NCBI GenBank assembly: GCA_963169195.1
Contig: CAUJDN010000071.1
Span: 1 to 59,425 of the forward strand
Length of the DNA stretch: 59,425 nucleotides
Source of the DNA: Acidobacteriota bacterium
GTDB taxonomy: Bacteria; Acidobacteriota; Vicinamibacteria; Vicinamibacterales; UBA2999
Direction of reading: 5' to 3'
The position numbers and the translations under genes are program-made. Below the pieces are notes generated by a model, which worked only from the letters and a program-made list of their open reading frames with translations, was not told where the DNA came from and did no database searches. Shown in pieces: positions 36,659 to 46,738 of the stretch (position 1 is the stretch's first letter; each line of letters starts with the position of its first letter).

Positions 36659-37969
36659 TCAGCCATTCAAATAGCGCCTAATGTCATCCGCCCGGATGAC
36701 TTCCTCGAGGTACGCCTCAATGCCGACCGCCATGCGCGCGACGTCGAACTCCGACCGCGCGACGCTCTCGCCGCGCGTCACGAGACCTCCCAGCAGTTCC
36801 GGATCGCCCGCCAGTCGCTCGAGCCGATCGACGAGGCCCTCGACGTCGCCCGGCTCGAACACCAGACCCGTCTCGCCGTCCCGAAGGATCTCTCCGGCGC
36901 CGCCGACGGTCGTGCCGACGACCGGTACCCGCGAGGCCATCGCTTCCACGAGCACTCGGCCGAATGGCTCGTTCCAGATCGACGGAAACACGAGGACGTC
37001 GTGCGCACAGAGCATGCGCGGCATCTCGTCTGACGGCACCACGCCCACGAAACGCACGCGGTCGGCGATGCCGAGCTCGGCCCCCAGCGATCGCAATGAC
37101 GCCACGTGCTCGTCGTCTCCGGTGCCGAGCACGGTGAGGTCCCAGCGGCGCGGCCCGTCACGCCCGGCCAGCGACGCCATGGCTCGTATGGCCGTGTCCA
37201 TGCCCTTGTCAGGCGTGAGACGACCCGCGACGAGCAGCGTCCATTCGTCTGCGGGTCTCACCCTGCTGCGCTGGTCCGCCTCGCGGCGATACCGCTCCGT
37301 CGGGACACCGCCAGGTATCACGGCCGATCGGCCGACCCTGACGGCGGCCTGCTCGTAGCTTCGTCGCATGAACGCGCTGGGGAACAGGCCATGCGGAAGC
37401 GTGAGCGCCGGCTGCGCGTCGCGCGCCAGCCGTCGTTCGGCGGCTTCGCTCAGCAACCGCCTGGCGGCGCGTCCCAGGCCACTGCGCGCGGGAGCATCCC
37501 AGAAGGCACGCCACTGGCTCGGGAGTGTCGGCCAGTAGTCTCCGAAGTAATAGACCGTGCGATCGCCGTATCGTCGCTCGATGGCCGCCGGCAGCGATCG
37601 ATCGAGGTTCCACATGCCCCAGACGACCACCGCGTCCGGCACGAAGGTGTTCAGCCATCGGTCGGCCGTCGCCAGGTTCGCCCGCGTCCTCCGCGCCCGA
37701 TCCAGGAAGAAGACGCCCATGTTGCGCGGCGAGTCGATCTCCATCTCCAGGTAGAGCTCGCGGGCCACGCGTGGGCCGTGCCGCGGAACGTCGTCGACCG
37801 CCTGTGGCCTGCTCGTGAGCACGAGGACGTCGTGGCCGGAGCGCGTCAGATACTCGGCGACCTCCTGGCACCACAGCTCGTAGCCGCCTCGCGATTCCGG
37901 GGGATAGAAGTTCGTCAGGAAGAGCAGGCGCACGGTCTGGAGTGGACGAGGACGAGCCCGGGCCGGCAC
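36659..37969 (-). CDS. GT4-family glycosyltransferase
   Basis: A 436-residue GT-B enzyme: VRLLFLTNFYPPESRGGYELW, VVWGMWNLDRSLP, then LLVAGRLTPDKGMDTAIRAM and EPFGRVLVEAMASRVPVVGT. It is closely related to the product at 24833-26071. The start is uncertain: a GTG at 37969 opens the longest frame and a second GTG at 37933 begins the first beta strand; neither has a strong ribosome binding site. It lies 18 nt after the phosphoglycosyltransferase gene. Confidence 0.9.
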   Translation of the reverse strand: MPARARPRPLQTVRLLFLTNFYPPESRGGYELWCQEVAEYLTRSGHDVLVLTSRPQAVDDVPRHGPRVARELYLEMEIDSPRNMGVFFLDRARRTRANLATADRWLNTFVPDAVVVWGMWNLDRSLPAAIERRYGDRTVYYFGDYWPTLPSQWRAFWDAPARSGLGRAARRLLSEAAERRLARDAQPALTLPHGLFPSAFMRRSYEQAAVRVGRSAVIPGGVPTERYRREADQRSRVRPADEWTLLVAGRLTPDKGMDTAIRAMASLAGRDGPRRWDLTVLGTGDDEHVASLRSLGAELGIADRVRFVGVVPSDEMPRMLCAHDVLVFPSIWNEPFGRVLVEAMASRVPVVGTTVGGAGEILRDGETGLVFEPGDVEGLVDRLERLAGDPELLGGLVTRGESVARSEFDVARMAVGIEAYLEEVIRADDIRRYLNG

Positions 37970-37987
37970 CGCCCGGGCATTCGACGC

Positions 37988-39478
37988 TCAGTAGGCGCCC
38001 CGACCCTTGATCACGGCGGGCAGGGTCCGCACGAACAGGATCTGCAGATCGAGCCAGACGCTGTAGTTGCGGACGTAGTAGAGGTCCATGCGGACCCGTT
38101 CGGCGTAGCTCAGGTCGGATCGCCCCGACACCTGCCACAGGCCCGTGATGCCCGGCTTGACGGTCAGCAGGTTCATGCGCTGGTCTCCGAACTCGCCTGC
38201 CTCCTCCGGGGTGATCATCCTCGGCCCCACCAGGCTCATCTGGCCGAGCAGCACGTTGAACAACTGCGGCAGCTCGTCGAGGCTGTAGCGGCGCAGCCAC
38301 CGACCCGCCCTGGTGATCCTCGGGTCCTTCTTCAGCTTGTGTTGCGTGCGCAGCGTCTCGGCCGCCTCCGGATCCTGGTCGAGCAACTCGTGACCGTTCT
38401 CGTGCATCGTGCGGAACTTGAACGCGTCGAAGGGCTTCCCCGACACGCCGAGCACACGGCGGCGGTGCAGCACCGGTCCCGCCGAATCGAGCTTGATCCA
38501 GATCGCGATCACGGCCAGGACGGGCCAGATCAGCAACAAGCCCAGTGAAGCCAGCGTGGCTTCCAGGAGCGTCTTGAACACCACCTCCATCCGGTCGAGC
38601 CGAATCTTGTGGATGCTCATGAGCGGCAGGGTCCCGAGCGTCCGCACCTCCACCCGGGTCGTGAGCAGCTCGTAGACGCCCGAGGACAGTCGCAGCTGAA
38701 CCGGGAGTGGCTCGACGTGCCCGCACAGCCGGAGCAGCTCCTCGCGGCCGAGCGCGGTGATCGCGACGATGACCTCCTCCACGCCCCAGTGCTGCACGAT
38801 CGCGGTGATCTCGTCGATGCGTCCGAGGACCGGCCCGGCCCGTCGGGGATGCCGATCGTCGGCGCTGGTGGTGACGAAGCCGATGGTCCGCACGCCAGAC
38901 GCGCGGTGGTCCTGGAGGAAGTCGGCCAGGCTCTCGCCTTCCCTGTTCGCTCCCACGATGACCGCGGGCGCCAGCAGGTAGCCCCGCATCCGCAGCGCGT
39001 AGACCACCCGTCTCGCCGCGAACCGGTTGAGCGCCACGAACGCGAAGGACAGGAGCCAGGCCGAGACCACCCACATCCGCGAGACCACGAAGTCGGGGAA
39101 CAGGAACGTGCCGAGGATCACCAGCATCGTCGCGGTGGTGCAGGCATTGAAGGTCCGCGACGATTCCTGAGTGCCGCCGAGCCTGCTGTGCCGGTCGTAG
39201 AGGTTGTAGAGCACGAACATGAGCAGCCACACCGGGATGAGCAGCATGGACAGGGCCTTGTAGACCGCGCTCTCGGGCACGACCTCCGGCGCCAACGTGA
39301 GCTGCAGGTCGAATCGGACCCAGAACGCCGTCACGAACGCGGCCGTCAGCGCGACGGCGTCAGTCGCAACCAGCGCCAGCGCGAGCAGCGTGCGTTGCGT
39401 CGGGAGGGAAAGGCGAGTCGTGCCCGCGTGAACGGGGACTCGCGGCAGCGTGGTCGTCGTTCCGGATTCGGTCGTCAT
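37988..39478 (-). CDS. Undecaprenyl-phosphate sugar phosphotransferase (WcaJ-like), initiating enzyme
   Basis: A 496-residue polyisoprenyl-phosphate hexose-1-phosphate transferase. The N-terminal half has four to five membrane segments and a Rossmann-like CoA-binding-type domain (LAPAVIVGANREGESLADFL). The C-terminal catalytic domain has KFRTMHENG, SLDELPQLFNVLLGQMSLVGPR and KPGITGLWQVSGRS, the conserved blocks of the family, with the Asp-Glu dyad in LDELPQ. It moves a hexose 1-phosphate from its nucleotide to undecaprenyl phosphate at the inner membrane, starting repeat-unit synthesis. Its presence means the polymer is built on undecaprenyl, which both Wzm/Wzt and Wzx/Wzy systems can use. 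Confidence 0.93.
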   Translation of the reverse strand: MTTESGTTTTLPRVPVHAGTTRLSLPTQRTLLALALVATDAVALTAAFVTAFWVRFDLQLTLAPEVVPESAVYKALSMLLIPVWLLMFVLYNLYDRHSRLGGTQESSRTFNACTTATMLVILGTFLFPDFVVSRMWVVSAWLLSFAFVALNRFAARRVVYALRMRGYLLAPAVIVGANREGESLADFLQDHRASGVRTIGFVTTSADDRHPRRAGPVLGRIDEITAIVQHWGVEEVIVAITALGREELLRLCGHVEPLPVQLRLSSGVYELLTTRVEVRTLGTLPLMSIHKIRLDRMEVVFKTLLEATLASLGLLLIWPVLAVIAIWIKLDSAGPVLHRRRVLGVSGKPFDAFKFRTMHENGHELLDQDPEAAETLRTQHKLKKDPRITRAGRWLRRYSLDELPQLFNVLLGQMSLVGPRMITPEEAGEFGDQRMNLLTVKPGITGLWQVSGRSDLSYAERVRMDLYYVRNYSVWLDLQILFVRTLPAVIKGRGAY

Positions 39479-39545
39479 GATGGTATCCAGCTGATGGGGT
39501 GACAGCGGAACCGCGGGGGGATTCCCGGGGGAGTGGAGCCGGCCG

Positions 39546-40916
39546 TCATCGGGCCACGAGCATCTCGCCCTCCGCGGCCCGGCTCCGGCTCGCGAGGCGA
39601 TGGAACATGCGCTGCGCGGACAGGCCCGCCAGCGGAATCAGCAGCGCATCGACCGGAAGGCGATACCGCACGAGCGTCCAGGTCAGCACGTGCGCCAGGG
39701 AGTACACGAAGGCCACACCGACCAACAGCACGGCCTCCCGGCGTGCCCGCCGCTGTGACGGGTCCAGGAGCAGCAGCGCGAGACCCGCGGCCATGAACGG
39801 CGCGCACAGCCCGAACGACGCCATGCGGAACACGTTGCTCAGGCGGCCGGATTCCGGAGATGGCCAGAACTTCACGAACTCGCGGACGCGGCTGGCCGTC
39901 AGCCACGCATATCGCACCGGGTCGTCGATCACGAAGCCCAGGCCGCGGCGCAGCAGCGCCCGGTCCATGTCGGCCTCGTTGAGCCCCCGGACGTCATCCG
40001 GGAGGATCTCGCCGTAGAGGGAGCCGTCGCCGGGGAGAATCGGGATGAAGCGCCTCCCGTGGATCGGATGGTTGCCCCAGAAGAAGGCGAACCCGGCGTT
40101 CGTGTTGAGCAGCACGAACTGATCGAACGCGCGGTGGTTCCTGAGGGTCCACGGCAGGATGGCCATCGTGACCACGGCCACGGTCACGCCGAGACCCTTT
40201 GCCAGGGAGCCAACGGCGGGTCCGCGCCATGCCTCCCGTCGAACGCCGGAAAGCCTCCGCCAGCCGATCCACAGGACAACGATCGGCACGCAGACCAGGA
40301 AGGCCTGCCGCAGCAGGACGGCGGAGGCAAGGGCCATCCCCAGCGTGAACCACGGCCGGAAGCCCTGCGCTCCCTCGCCGGCGTCCCCCGTGGAGCCCAG
40401 TCGCATCGCGGCATCGACGCTCCACAGGAGAGCCACGATGAAGAACGCTTCCGTCATCAGCGTGCCGGCGTAGTAGACGAAGTACGCATAGCCGGCGACG
40501 ACGGCCGCCGAGACGAGGCCGACGCGAGGCCCGAACAGCCGCGTGGCGATCCCGCACGTCAGCACGGGCTGCAGCACGCCCACGGCCACGGCCTGGACGA
40601 TCCGCGCCACCAGCGGCGCCGGACCCGCGACCTGATAGACGCCGGCAAGGAACAGCACGTACAGATAGCTCCAGTGCGCCGTCGGCTCGCCCGCGGGCGT
40701 GGCGGGCCACCAGCCGGTTTCGAAGCTGAATCCGTGCCCGCCCAGCACGCGGAGCGCCAGCAGGTGGTACGACAGCTGGTCTGCCGTCCCCGGCTGTACC
40801 GTGACATCGTTGCCGAGGTAGATGGCCGCGCCCAGGCGCACGGCAACCGACAGGCCGGCGATCGTCCCCAGCCATTTCACGCGCGGCGAGCCGCGCCTGG
40901 CGTCAGTCCCGGGCAT
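39546..40916 (-). CDS. GT39-like membrane glycosyltransferase
   Basis: A 456-residue polytopic protein with about nine hydrophobic segments. Near the N-terminus, TADQLSYHLLALRVLGGHGFSFE replaces the usual acidic pair, followed by EPTAHWSYLYVLFLAGVY, the loop layout of the GT39/PMT_2 superfamily. It probably uses a polyprenyl-phosphate sugar outside the inner membrane to add a side group. It overlaps the neighbouring GT4 gene by 14 nt. The missing Asp-Glu dyad makes the exact chemistry uncertain. Confidence 0.78.
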   Translation of the reverse strand: MPGTDARRGSPRVKWLGTIAGLSVAVRLGAAIYLGNDVTVQPGTADQLSYHLLALRVLGGHGFSFETGWWPATPAGEPTAHWSYLYVLFLAGVYQVAGPAPLVARIVQAVAVGVLQPVLTCGIATRLFGPRVGLVSAAVVAGYAYFVYYAGTLMTEAFFIVALLWSVDAAMRLGSTGDAGEGAQGFRPWFTLGMALASAVLLRQAFLVCVPIVVLWIGWRRLSGVRREAWRGPAVGSLAKGLGVTVAVVTMAILPWTLRNHRAFDQFVLLNTNAGFAFFWGNHPIHGRRFIPILPGDGSLYGEILPDDVRGLNEADMDRALLRRGLGFVIDDPVRYAWLTASRVREFVKFWPSPESGRLSNVFRMASFGLCAPFMAAGLALLLLDPSQRRARREAVLLVGVAFVYSLAHVLTWTLVRYRLPVDALLIPLAGLSAQRMFHRLASRSRAAEGEMLVAR

Positions 40917-42180
40917 GTCGATAGATGTCCGTCAGGGCCGCACCCGCCCTGCGCCAGTCGTGCTGGCGCTCGGCGAAGGCCCGGGACGCCCGGGACAATC
41001 GGTCGCACGTCCCACGGTCCCCGAGCAGGGAGACGATGGCCTGTGCGAACTCGCCGGCCGTGGAGGCCACGACGAGCTCGGAGCCGGAGCGCGTGGGCAC
41101 ACCGGCCACCGCCTGTGGCGTGGCGACGACCGGCGTGCCGCACGCCATGGCTTCGAGCACCTTGTTCTGGATGCCGACGCCGTATCGTATCGGCGCGACC
41201 GCGACCGTGGCTCTCCGCAGGTAGGGCCGGATGTCCGGCACCGTGCCGGTCACGATGACCCGTGACGCGGGCATCGACGCGCCCGGACCCGGCGGGTCCG
41301 GCCACGTGGCCCCGAGAGCCTGCACCTCGCGTGCGGGGTCCTGGCCGACGATCCAGAGGCGCGCCGCGGGTGCCGCCGCCCACACGCCGGGCATGACCTC
41401 CTCGACCAGCCAGCGCGCCGCCGTGACGTTCGCGTGATAGCTCATCTTGCCGGTGACCACGATCGTCATCGGCTCCCGCGGTTCGGAGACCGGCGAGAAA
41501 TACTCGAGATCGACACCGTTCGGAACGACTTGGACGTGGGTGTCGGGGAGCGTCCCCTTCCCGGACTGCACGAGCGCGAGCAGCGCCTGTCGGTCCTCGT
41601 CGGAGGTCACCACCACGCGGTCGAAGGCGGCGGCCACCCGGCCTTCGTAGCGCTCCGTGCGCCCGAGCTCCAGGCGCGCCGCCAGCCTCGCCCGCGCCAC
41701 CTGGCTCTCCACGGCGGCCCGCCGGAACAGCAGGCTGATGCAATCGACGCTGTCCCAGACGAGTGCCGGCCGGGGCGTCCGGTGCCGCACCAGGTCTGCC
41801 GCCATCAATCCGTAGCGGACGCCCCTCAGGTGCTCGACGTGCACGACATCGTACGCGGTCTGGTCGATCAGGCGCCGGAGGCGCGACGCCAGCCGGGGGC
41901 TCCAGCTGTAGTGCGCCTGCAGCGGCTCGGTCCCGGCCAGGGCCGCCACGCAGTTCCAGGCCGACCGTCCCGGCGGCAGGTGCTCGGCGACGACCCGGAT
42001 GCCGTCAGCCTCGAGCTCCCCGATCGCGGCCCGTTCCCGTTCGCTCGTCCAGAGCGTGGCCACGGTGACGTCGTGCCCTTCCGCGCCCAGTGCGCGTATC
42101 AGGTTCAGAGGGCGCGTGCGGATCCCGGTTGGCGCGTACGGAACGACGAACAGGACCTTCAGTGGTACACGCGGTCCCAC
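40903..42180 (-). CDS. GT4-family glycosyltransferase
   Basis: A 425-residue GT-B enzyme: LKVLFVVPYAPTGIRTRPLNLI, later VVPNGVDLEYFSP, IVVTGKMSYHANVTAARWL and KVLEAMACGTPVVATP. The GKM.YxxN form of the donor domain places it with the products at 6559-7737 and 42159-43346. The GTG at 42180 is chosen because AAAGG lies just upstream and the first strand follows; this gives a 22-nt overlap with the previous gene. Confidence 0.88.
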   Translation of the reverse strand: MGPRVPLKVLFVVPYAPTGIRTRPLNLIRALGAEGHDVTVATLWTSERERAAIGELEADGIRVVAEHLPPGRSAWNCVAALAGTEPLQAHYSWSPRLASRLRRLIDQTAYDVVHVEHLRGVRYGLMAADLVRHRTPRPALVWDSVDCISLLFRRAAVESQVARARLAARLELGRTERYEGRVAAAFDRVVVTSDEDRQALLALVQSGKGTLPDTHVQVVPNGVDLEYFSPVSEPREPMTIVVTGKMSYHANVTAARWLVEEVMPGVWAAAPAARLWIVGQDPAREVQALGATWPDPPGPGASMPASRVIVTGTVPDIRPYLRRATVAVAPIRYGVGIQNKVLEAMACGTPVVATPQAVAGVPTRSGSELVVASTAGEFAQAIVSLLGDRGTCDRLSRASRAFAERQHDWRRAGAALTDIYRHARD

Positions 42181-43346
42181 GCCTGGTAGACCTTTCGCCA
42201 GTCGTACAGCTCTTCGACGCTGGTGCGCCCGTTGCCTGACAGGCGTTCCGCCAGTTGCCGGTCCGTCAGGACTCGAATGAGGCTCTCGGCGAAGGCCTTC
42301 CCCTCGTCGGCCAGGAGGATGTTCTCTCCGTCGACGGTGCGGATACCCTCGGCGCCAATCGACGTCGACACGACCGGCAGCGCCCAGGTCCACGCATCCA
42401 GGATCTTCACCCGCATCCCGGCCCCCGTCCTGAGCGGCACGATCAAGGCCGCCGTCTCACTGAGGTGGCGCTCCAGGTCGGGCAGGTACCCCGTGACCTC
42501 GACCCTGGACTGGTACCGCGACGGGCCCAGCCTTCCAAGGGCGCCTTTCCCGATGACCGTGAAGACCGTGTCCGGGACGGCCTCCGCCACCGCCGGCCAG
42601 GCGTTGTCGGCGAACCACCGGACACCCTCGGCATTGGGCGGCCAGTGCGTGCCGCCCAGGAAGGTGACGCGGAACGGGCCCGGCCGGCTCAATGGACGGC
42701 GCCGCGCGGGATCGACGGCAATCGGGATGATGTCGTGCCGGGCGCGCGTCTGTCGTCCGTCCTCGGGAAAGGCGGAGCGGTCGTCCTCGCTTACCCAGAC
42801 GACACGGTCGAACGCGTCGAACATCGCGCGTTCGAACGACGCCAGCTTCGAGGCCTCCCGGTTGAACAGGGCCCTCAGCGCCGGATTGCGCTGGTTCGCC
42901 GCCATGCGCTCCGGCACCTTGAAGACCGCGTTGTGCTGGTCCAGGACTCTGAGCGGCACCTGCTGGCACCGCTCGGCGTAAGGCGCCATCCAGAGCTGAT
43001 CGGCATGAACGGCGTCGAACGACCGGCGCGCCGTCACGCGCTCCAGGCACGCGTCCATCGCCGGAAACCGGTCGCGGAGGATCAGGAACGGCGTCGTCGA
43101 CACGAGACTGCGGGCGCCATGGCGCAGGTCGGCGAGACGCGATCGCGACAAGGGCACGGTTTCAACCGCCGAACAGACGCCGCGGAGCAGGTGCACGTTG
43201 GACGCCTTGTCGTCCGGCCGCACGAAGGACACGAGCGTCACCTCGTGTCCGGACTCGGCGAGGTATCGCAGCACGTAGTAGGCGCGGGTCTTCGGCCCGG
43301 CATCGAGGGGAAGAGGAAGGACCTGAGTCAGCAGAACGATGCGCAC
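42159..43346 (-). CDS. GT4-family glycosyltransferase
   Basis: A 395-residue GT-B enzyme starting MRIVLLTQVLPLPLDAGPKTRAYY, with VTFLGGTHWPPNAEGVRWF in the donor domain and KILDAWTWALPVVST near the C-terminus. Same subfamily as its neighbour at 40903-42180, so the adjacent pair probably arose by duplication and acts on consecutive sugars. Confidence 0.9.
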   Translation of the reverse strand: MRIVLLTQVLPLPLDAGPKTRAYYVLRYLAESGHEVTLVSFVRPDDKASNVHLLRGVCSAVETVPLSRSRLADLRHGARSLVSTTPFLILRDRFPAMDACLERVTARRSFDAVHADQLWMAPYAERCQQVPLRVLDQHNAVFKVPERMAANQRNPALRALFNREASKLASFERAMFDAFDRVVWVSEDDRSAFPEDGRQTRARHDIIPIAVDPARRRPLSRPGPFRVTFLGGTHWPPNAEGVRWFADNAWPAVAEAVPDTVFTVIGKGALGRLGPSRYQSRVEVTGYLPDLERHLSETAALIVPLRTGAGMRVKILDAWTWALPVVSTSIGAEGIRTVDGENILLADEGKAFAESLIRVLTDRQLAERLSGNGRTSVEELYDWRKVYQAWDRVYH

Positions 43347-43377
43347 GGGTTCGGATTCCGATTCGTTCCAGGTTCCG

Positions 43378-44358
43378 TCAATCGAGTCTCAAGCACAGTC
43401 GCAGCACGTCGATGTTCGATCGCAGCTCGCGTGCGGCGCGATCCTGCATCGACGGAATCGGCCACGCGACCGACCACGCCCCGACCTTCGCCACGGTGAG
43501 AGCCCCGAAGAGCCCGCGCAGGAGGTACTCGCGCACCGCGCCGTAGTTCTTCCGATAGAAGAGCATCTTCCCCCGGTAGACCATCTTCCTCCGGCGCCAT
43601 CGATCCATGCTGCGGCCACCGAAGTGGAGGGTCGTCGCTCGAGGCACGTAGTAGACCTTCCAGCCGGCGGCCACGAGCCGGTACTGAAGGTCGGCCTCGT
43701 CGCCGTAGATGAAGTAGCTGTCGTCGAGGAGGCCCACCTGCGACAACGCGGCCCGCCGGACCAGCAGGCAGGCCGAGCTGAGCCAGCCGACGGCCCTGAC
43801 CTCGTCGCTGGGATGATGCGAGGGATACCCGGGCCACAGCAGCTCGCCGATCCGCGTCGCGATCAGGAACTCCTCGCGCAGGGTCGAGAAGTTGCTGTAT
43901 TCCGCCTGCACCGAGCCGTCTTCGTTCAGGAGCTTGCCCCCGACGGCGCCCGCGTTGGGGGTCGCGATCATGAAGTCGATCAGCGCCTCCAGCGACTCCC
44001 GGTTGACGAGGGTGTCGTTGTTGAGCAGCAGGACGCAGGGCGCGGTCGTGGCCTCGATCCCCTGGTTGCTGGCCCGGCCGAGGCCGACGTTCGAATCGTT
44101 CTGGATCAACCGGGCGGACGGGAAGCGCTCGCGCAGCATCTCCTGGCTCCCGTCGGTCGAGCCGTTGTCGACCACGACCACCTCGAACGGGTGCCGCAGC
44201 CCCGCTCCGTACAGCGATGCCAGGCAGGGCTCGAGATACGCCTTGTTGTTCCAGCACACCAGCACGACCGCACAAGCGGGAGCGGCGGCGGTGGATGGCG
44301 TGTCGTGGTCGGCCAGGCCGGGCAGGGACGTTGGCATCGGGTTCTCCAGGCTGGTCAT
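43378..44358 (-). CDS. GT2-family glycosyltransferase, rhamnosyltransferase-like
   Basis: A 326-residue GT-A enzyme: VVLVCWNNKAYLEPCLASL, VVVDNGSTDGS, the metal motif LLLNNDTLV and GDEADLQYRLVAAGW. This pattern (NNDT with the later DEADL) is the one seen in dTDP-rhamnosyltransferase-like proteins, but the donor is not certain. The start overlaps the nucleotidyltransferase stop (ATGA at 44358). A second ATG at 44337 has a better ribosome binding site (GGAGAA). Confidence 0.88.
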   Translation of the reverse strand: MTSLENPMPTSLPGLADHDTPSTAAAPACAVVLVCWNNKAYLEPCLASLYGAGLRHPFEVVVVDNGSTDGSQEMLRERFPSARLIQNDSNVGLGRASNQGIEATTAPCVLLLNNDTLVNRESLEALIDFMIATPNAGAVGGKLLNEDGSVQAEYSNFSTLREEFLIATRIGELLWPGYPSHHPSDEVRAVGWLSSACLLVRRAALSQVGLLDDSYFIYGDEADLQYRLVAAGWKVYYVPRATTLHFGGRSMDRWRRRKMVYRGKMLFYRKNYGAVREYLLRGLFGALTVAKVGAWSVAWPIPSMQDRAARELRSNIDVLRLCLRLD

Positions 44359-45104
44359 GGCCGGCGCAGCGACGCATCGAGATCGCGGATCTCCTCGTAC
44401 GTGCCCAGGTCCGCGTACGAACCGTCCGGGACGTGGTGGGAGGTGACGCGCATCCCGCCGGCAATCGCGTCGTTCAGCACTCTCGCGAAATCGGAGACCC
44501 CGCGTTGGCGGACCGACGCGCGGAGGTGCTCGGTGAACCGCGGCCGCCAGATGATGCTCCCCCACATCTCGGTCAGGTCGGTCTGGCGCGGCTTGTCCAC
44601 GATCTCGATCACGCGGCCCGTTCCGTCGGTCCTCACCATGCCGAACTTCTCGGGACGCCTCGTCGGAAACAGGACCAGCACGACGTCGTCCTCCGGACCG
44701 GCGGACTGCCATGCCCTCGCAAACACGTCTGGCGGCTCCATGATCGTGTCGGCCATGCCGAAACACACCGTCCTGCCACGGACGAGGGTGTACGCCGAGT
44801 CGAGCGCGTGGGCGAGGCCGGGTGAGGTCGAGTGGCCGTCCGAGGCCCGGTTCTCCTGCACGGCATAGGCAATGTCGCAACCGAACCGGTGGCCGTCGCC
44901 GAAGTACCCGATCAGCTGGTGCTTGGTCTCGTTGATGACGAACACAATCCGCGTGACACCCGACGCGACCAGGTTGTCGACCACGAACTGTGACACCGGC
45001 TTGTACCGGTTCTCACGAATGATCGGATACAGCTCCTTCGGGTACGGAAGCCCCAGCCTGAGGCCCAGACCGGCAGCCGGAATGAGGCCAATCGCATCCT
45101 CCAT
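44355..45104 (-). CDS. Sugar-1-phosphate nucleotidyltransferase
   Basis: A 249-residue nucleotidyltransferase: GLIPAAGLGLRLGLPYPKELYPI holds the G-x-G-x-R and PK motifs, CFGMADTIMEPP the metal site, and VIEIVDKP the later conserved block. It resembles glucose-1-phosphate thymidylyltransferase or uridylyltransferase. GGGAGG precedes the ATG at 45104, which overlaps the previous stop (TGATG). It supplies an activated sugar to the neighbouring transferases; the nucleotide is not determined. Confidence 0.85.
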   Translation of the reverse strand: MEDAIGLIPAAGLGLRLGLPYPKELYPIIRENRYKPVSQFVVDNLVASGVTRIVFVINETKHQLIGYFGDGHRFGCDIAYAVQENRASDGHSTSPGLAHALDSAYTLVRGRTVCFGMADTIMEPPDVFARAWQSAGPEDDVVLVLFPTRRPEKFGMVRTDGTGRVIEIVDKPRQTDLTEMWGSIIWRPRFTEHLRASVRQRGVSDFARVLNDAIAGGMRVTSHHVPDGSYADLGTYEEIRDLDASLRRP

Positions 45105-46738
45105 CACGAATCCTCCCGCCTCGTCGCGGCCGATGCGCCCTTCAGCGCCAGCGTGCGGCTGCTGTCGGCGTTCCCCTTGCCGAGCTCCTCGACGAGCCCG
45201 CCCTTCGCGAACAGCGCGCGTAATGGCTCGATCGGAGCCTCTCCATCGAGTTCCGGGCCGTCCGCTGTCTCGGAAACGACCGCGACCGGTCGCGGAGAGG
45301 GCTTCTGCACGAGGCACCGCAGGCCAACGGACCCATCGCGCAGCGCCGCGGCGGGCGCCGGCGGTCGCGCGCGACCGCCGATGGTGGCCGCAACCCGGGC
45401 CGCCGCGACCCGAGGCGGCCGTTCGCGGACGGTTGGAACCAGGCGGGCCACGTCCAGCCGCTTCATGGCCGCGAGTCCCCCGACGAAGAACCAGAACAGC
45501 ATGCTGGAGCGGAACCCGAGAATCCCGATGTTGTAGACGAACGGCACGATCCAGTCGGCGAGCATGCCGGCGGCGAGCGAGCTCGCCACGCCGCTGAACG
45601 TACCCACGGCGTACGCCCGGCTGAAGTCGTCTGGCGCTCGCCGGTGCAGCCTGTAGGCCAGGGAGAGGGTTTCGAAGGCGAACCAGCAGAACACCAGCAG
45701 GCCGACGAGGCCGACCTGAGCGAGGAAGTCGGTGAAGTTGTTGTGCGAGTTGAACCGGATGCGGTACCCGAGAATCGGGAACAGGTAGGTGTAGAAGTGG
45801 TAGTTCGCCGGCCCGAGCCCGAAGAGCGGCTCCCGGGCAATGACCTGCTGGAGCACGCGCTGGGCCTCCACGCGCGTCAACCAGCTCCAGCTCTCGCCCT
45901 TCATCAGCGATTCCCACGCCGCCCCGCTCGCCACGATCGCCGGGACCGCCAGCAGGAGCGATCCGCTGATCGTCAGGCGCGGGAACCGGAACAGCAGGAG
46001 GATGCCCAGGGCGATGATGGGCGGCATCCACCCGGACGCCCAGTCGAAGGTGAGAAACAGCCCGCGAGCCAGGACCGCAGCCGCAACGGCCAGCAGGAGC
46101 GCGCGCATCCGCCCGGACAGGCTCCGGTTCCAGATGGCCTGGCTCACGCTCATCGCCACCAGCCACGTGAAGAACAGGCTGCCCACGGTCCCGTGGGACA
46201 GCACCTTCAGCCGGCCAAACGTGATCTCGCTCGGCGGGATGAACATCGCCAGCAGTGAGACGGCGCCCACGCCGATGAAGAGGAACGTCAGCCCTCGCAG
46301 CTGCGAGAGCGTCCTGGTCTCGTGCGCGACGACCAGGAGCACGCCTCCTGACAGGATGAAGATCGCCAGGCCGCCGAGCTGCGCGCGGAGGGGCGCGCCG
46401 TCGATCGGAAACCACGGGTACAGGCCGACGAGGACCGAGAGCGAGGCCGCGGCGATGAAGAAGAGGGTGGCGACCACGACGGGCGACGAGTCCACCAGGA
46501 CGCGACGCTCGACGATCATCTGGCGCAGGAGCCATACGACGAGCACGAAGGCCGTGTACAGGAAGCAGAGGCTGAACGCGGTTGCTCCGAGGACGAACTC
46601 GATGGGCAGCAGGACCGCCATGACGAGGAGCAGCCGTGGTCCCAGGCCCGGCGAGTTGACGTGCCTGGCCAGCACGACGGGCCCGAGGACCAGCGCCAGG
46701 ACCAGCCCCGCGACCGCCAGCCACGCCTGCGGGCTCAT
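45104..46738 (-). CDS. O-antigen ligase/polymerase-like membrane protein
   Basis: A 544-residue protein with eleven or twelve hydrophobic segments and a soluble, Ala/Arg-rich C-terminal tail of about 110 residues. The family motif is [18 protein letters not shown] in the large periplasmic loop, preceded by [14 protein letters not shown]. It could be the Wzy polymerase or a WaaL-type ligase. Its start overlaps the acetyltransferase stop (ATGA at 46738). It is the second such protein in the locus, without the TPR region of the first. Confidence 0.85.
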   Translation of the reverse strand: MSPQAWLAVAGLVLALVLGPVVLARHVNSPGLGPRLLLVMAVLLPIEFVLGATAFSLCFLYTAFVLVVWLLRQMIVERRVLVDSSPVVVATLFFIAAASLSVLVGLYPWFPIDGAPLRAQLGGLAIFILSGGVLLVVAHETRTLSQLRGLTFLFIGVGAVSLLAMFIPPSEITFGRLKVLSHGTVGSLFFTWLVAMSVSQAIWNRSLSGRMRALLLAVAAAVLARGLFLTFDWASGWMPPIIALGILLLFRFPRLTISGSLLLAVPAIVASGAAWESLMKGESWSWLTRVEAQRVLQQVIAREPLFGLGPANYHFYTYLFPILGYRIRFNSHNNFTDFLAQVGLVGLLVFCWFAFETLSLAYRLHRRAPDDFSRAYAVGTFSGVASSLAAGMLADWIVPFVYNIGILGFRSSMLFWFFVGGLAAMKRLDVARLVPTVRERPPRVAAARVAATIGGRARPPAPAAALRDGSVGLRCLVQKPSPRPVAVVSETADGPELDGEAPIEPLRALFAKGGLVEELGKGNADSSRTLALKGASAATRREDS

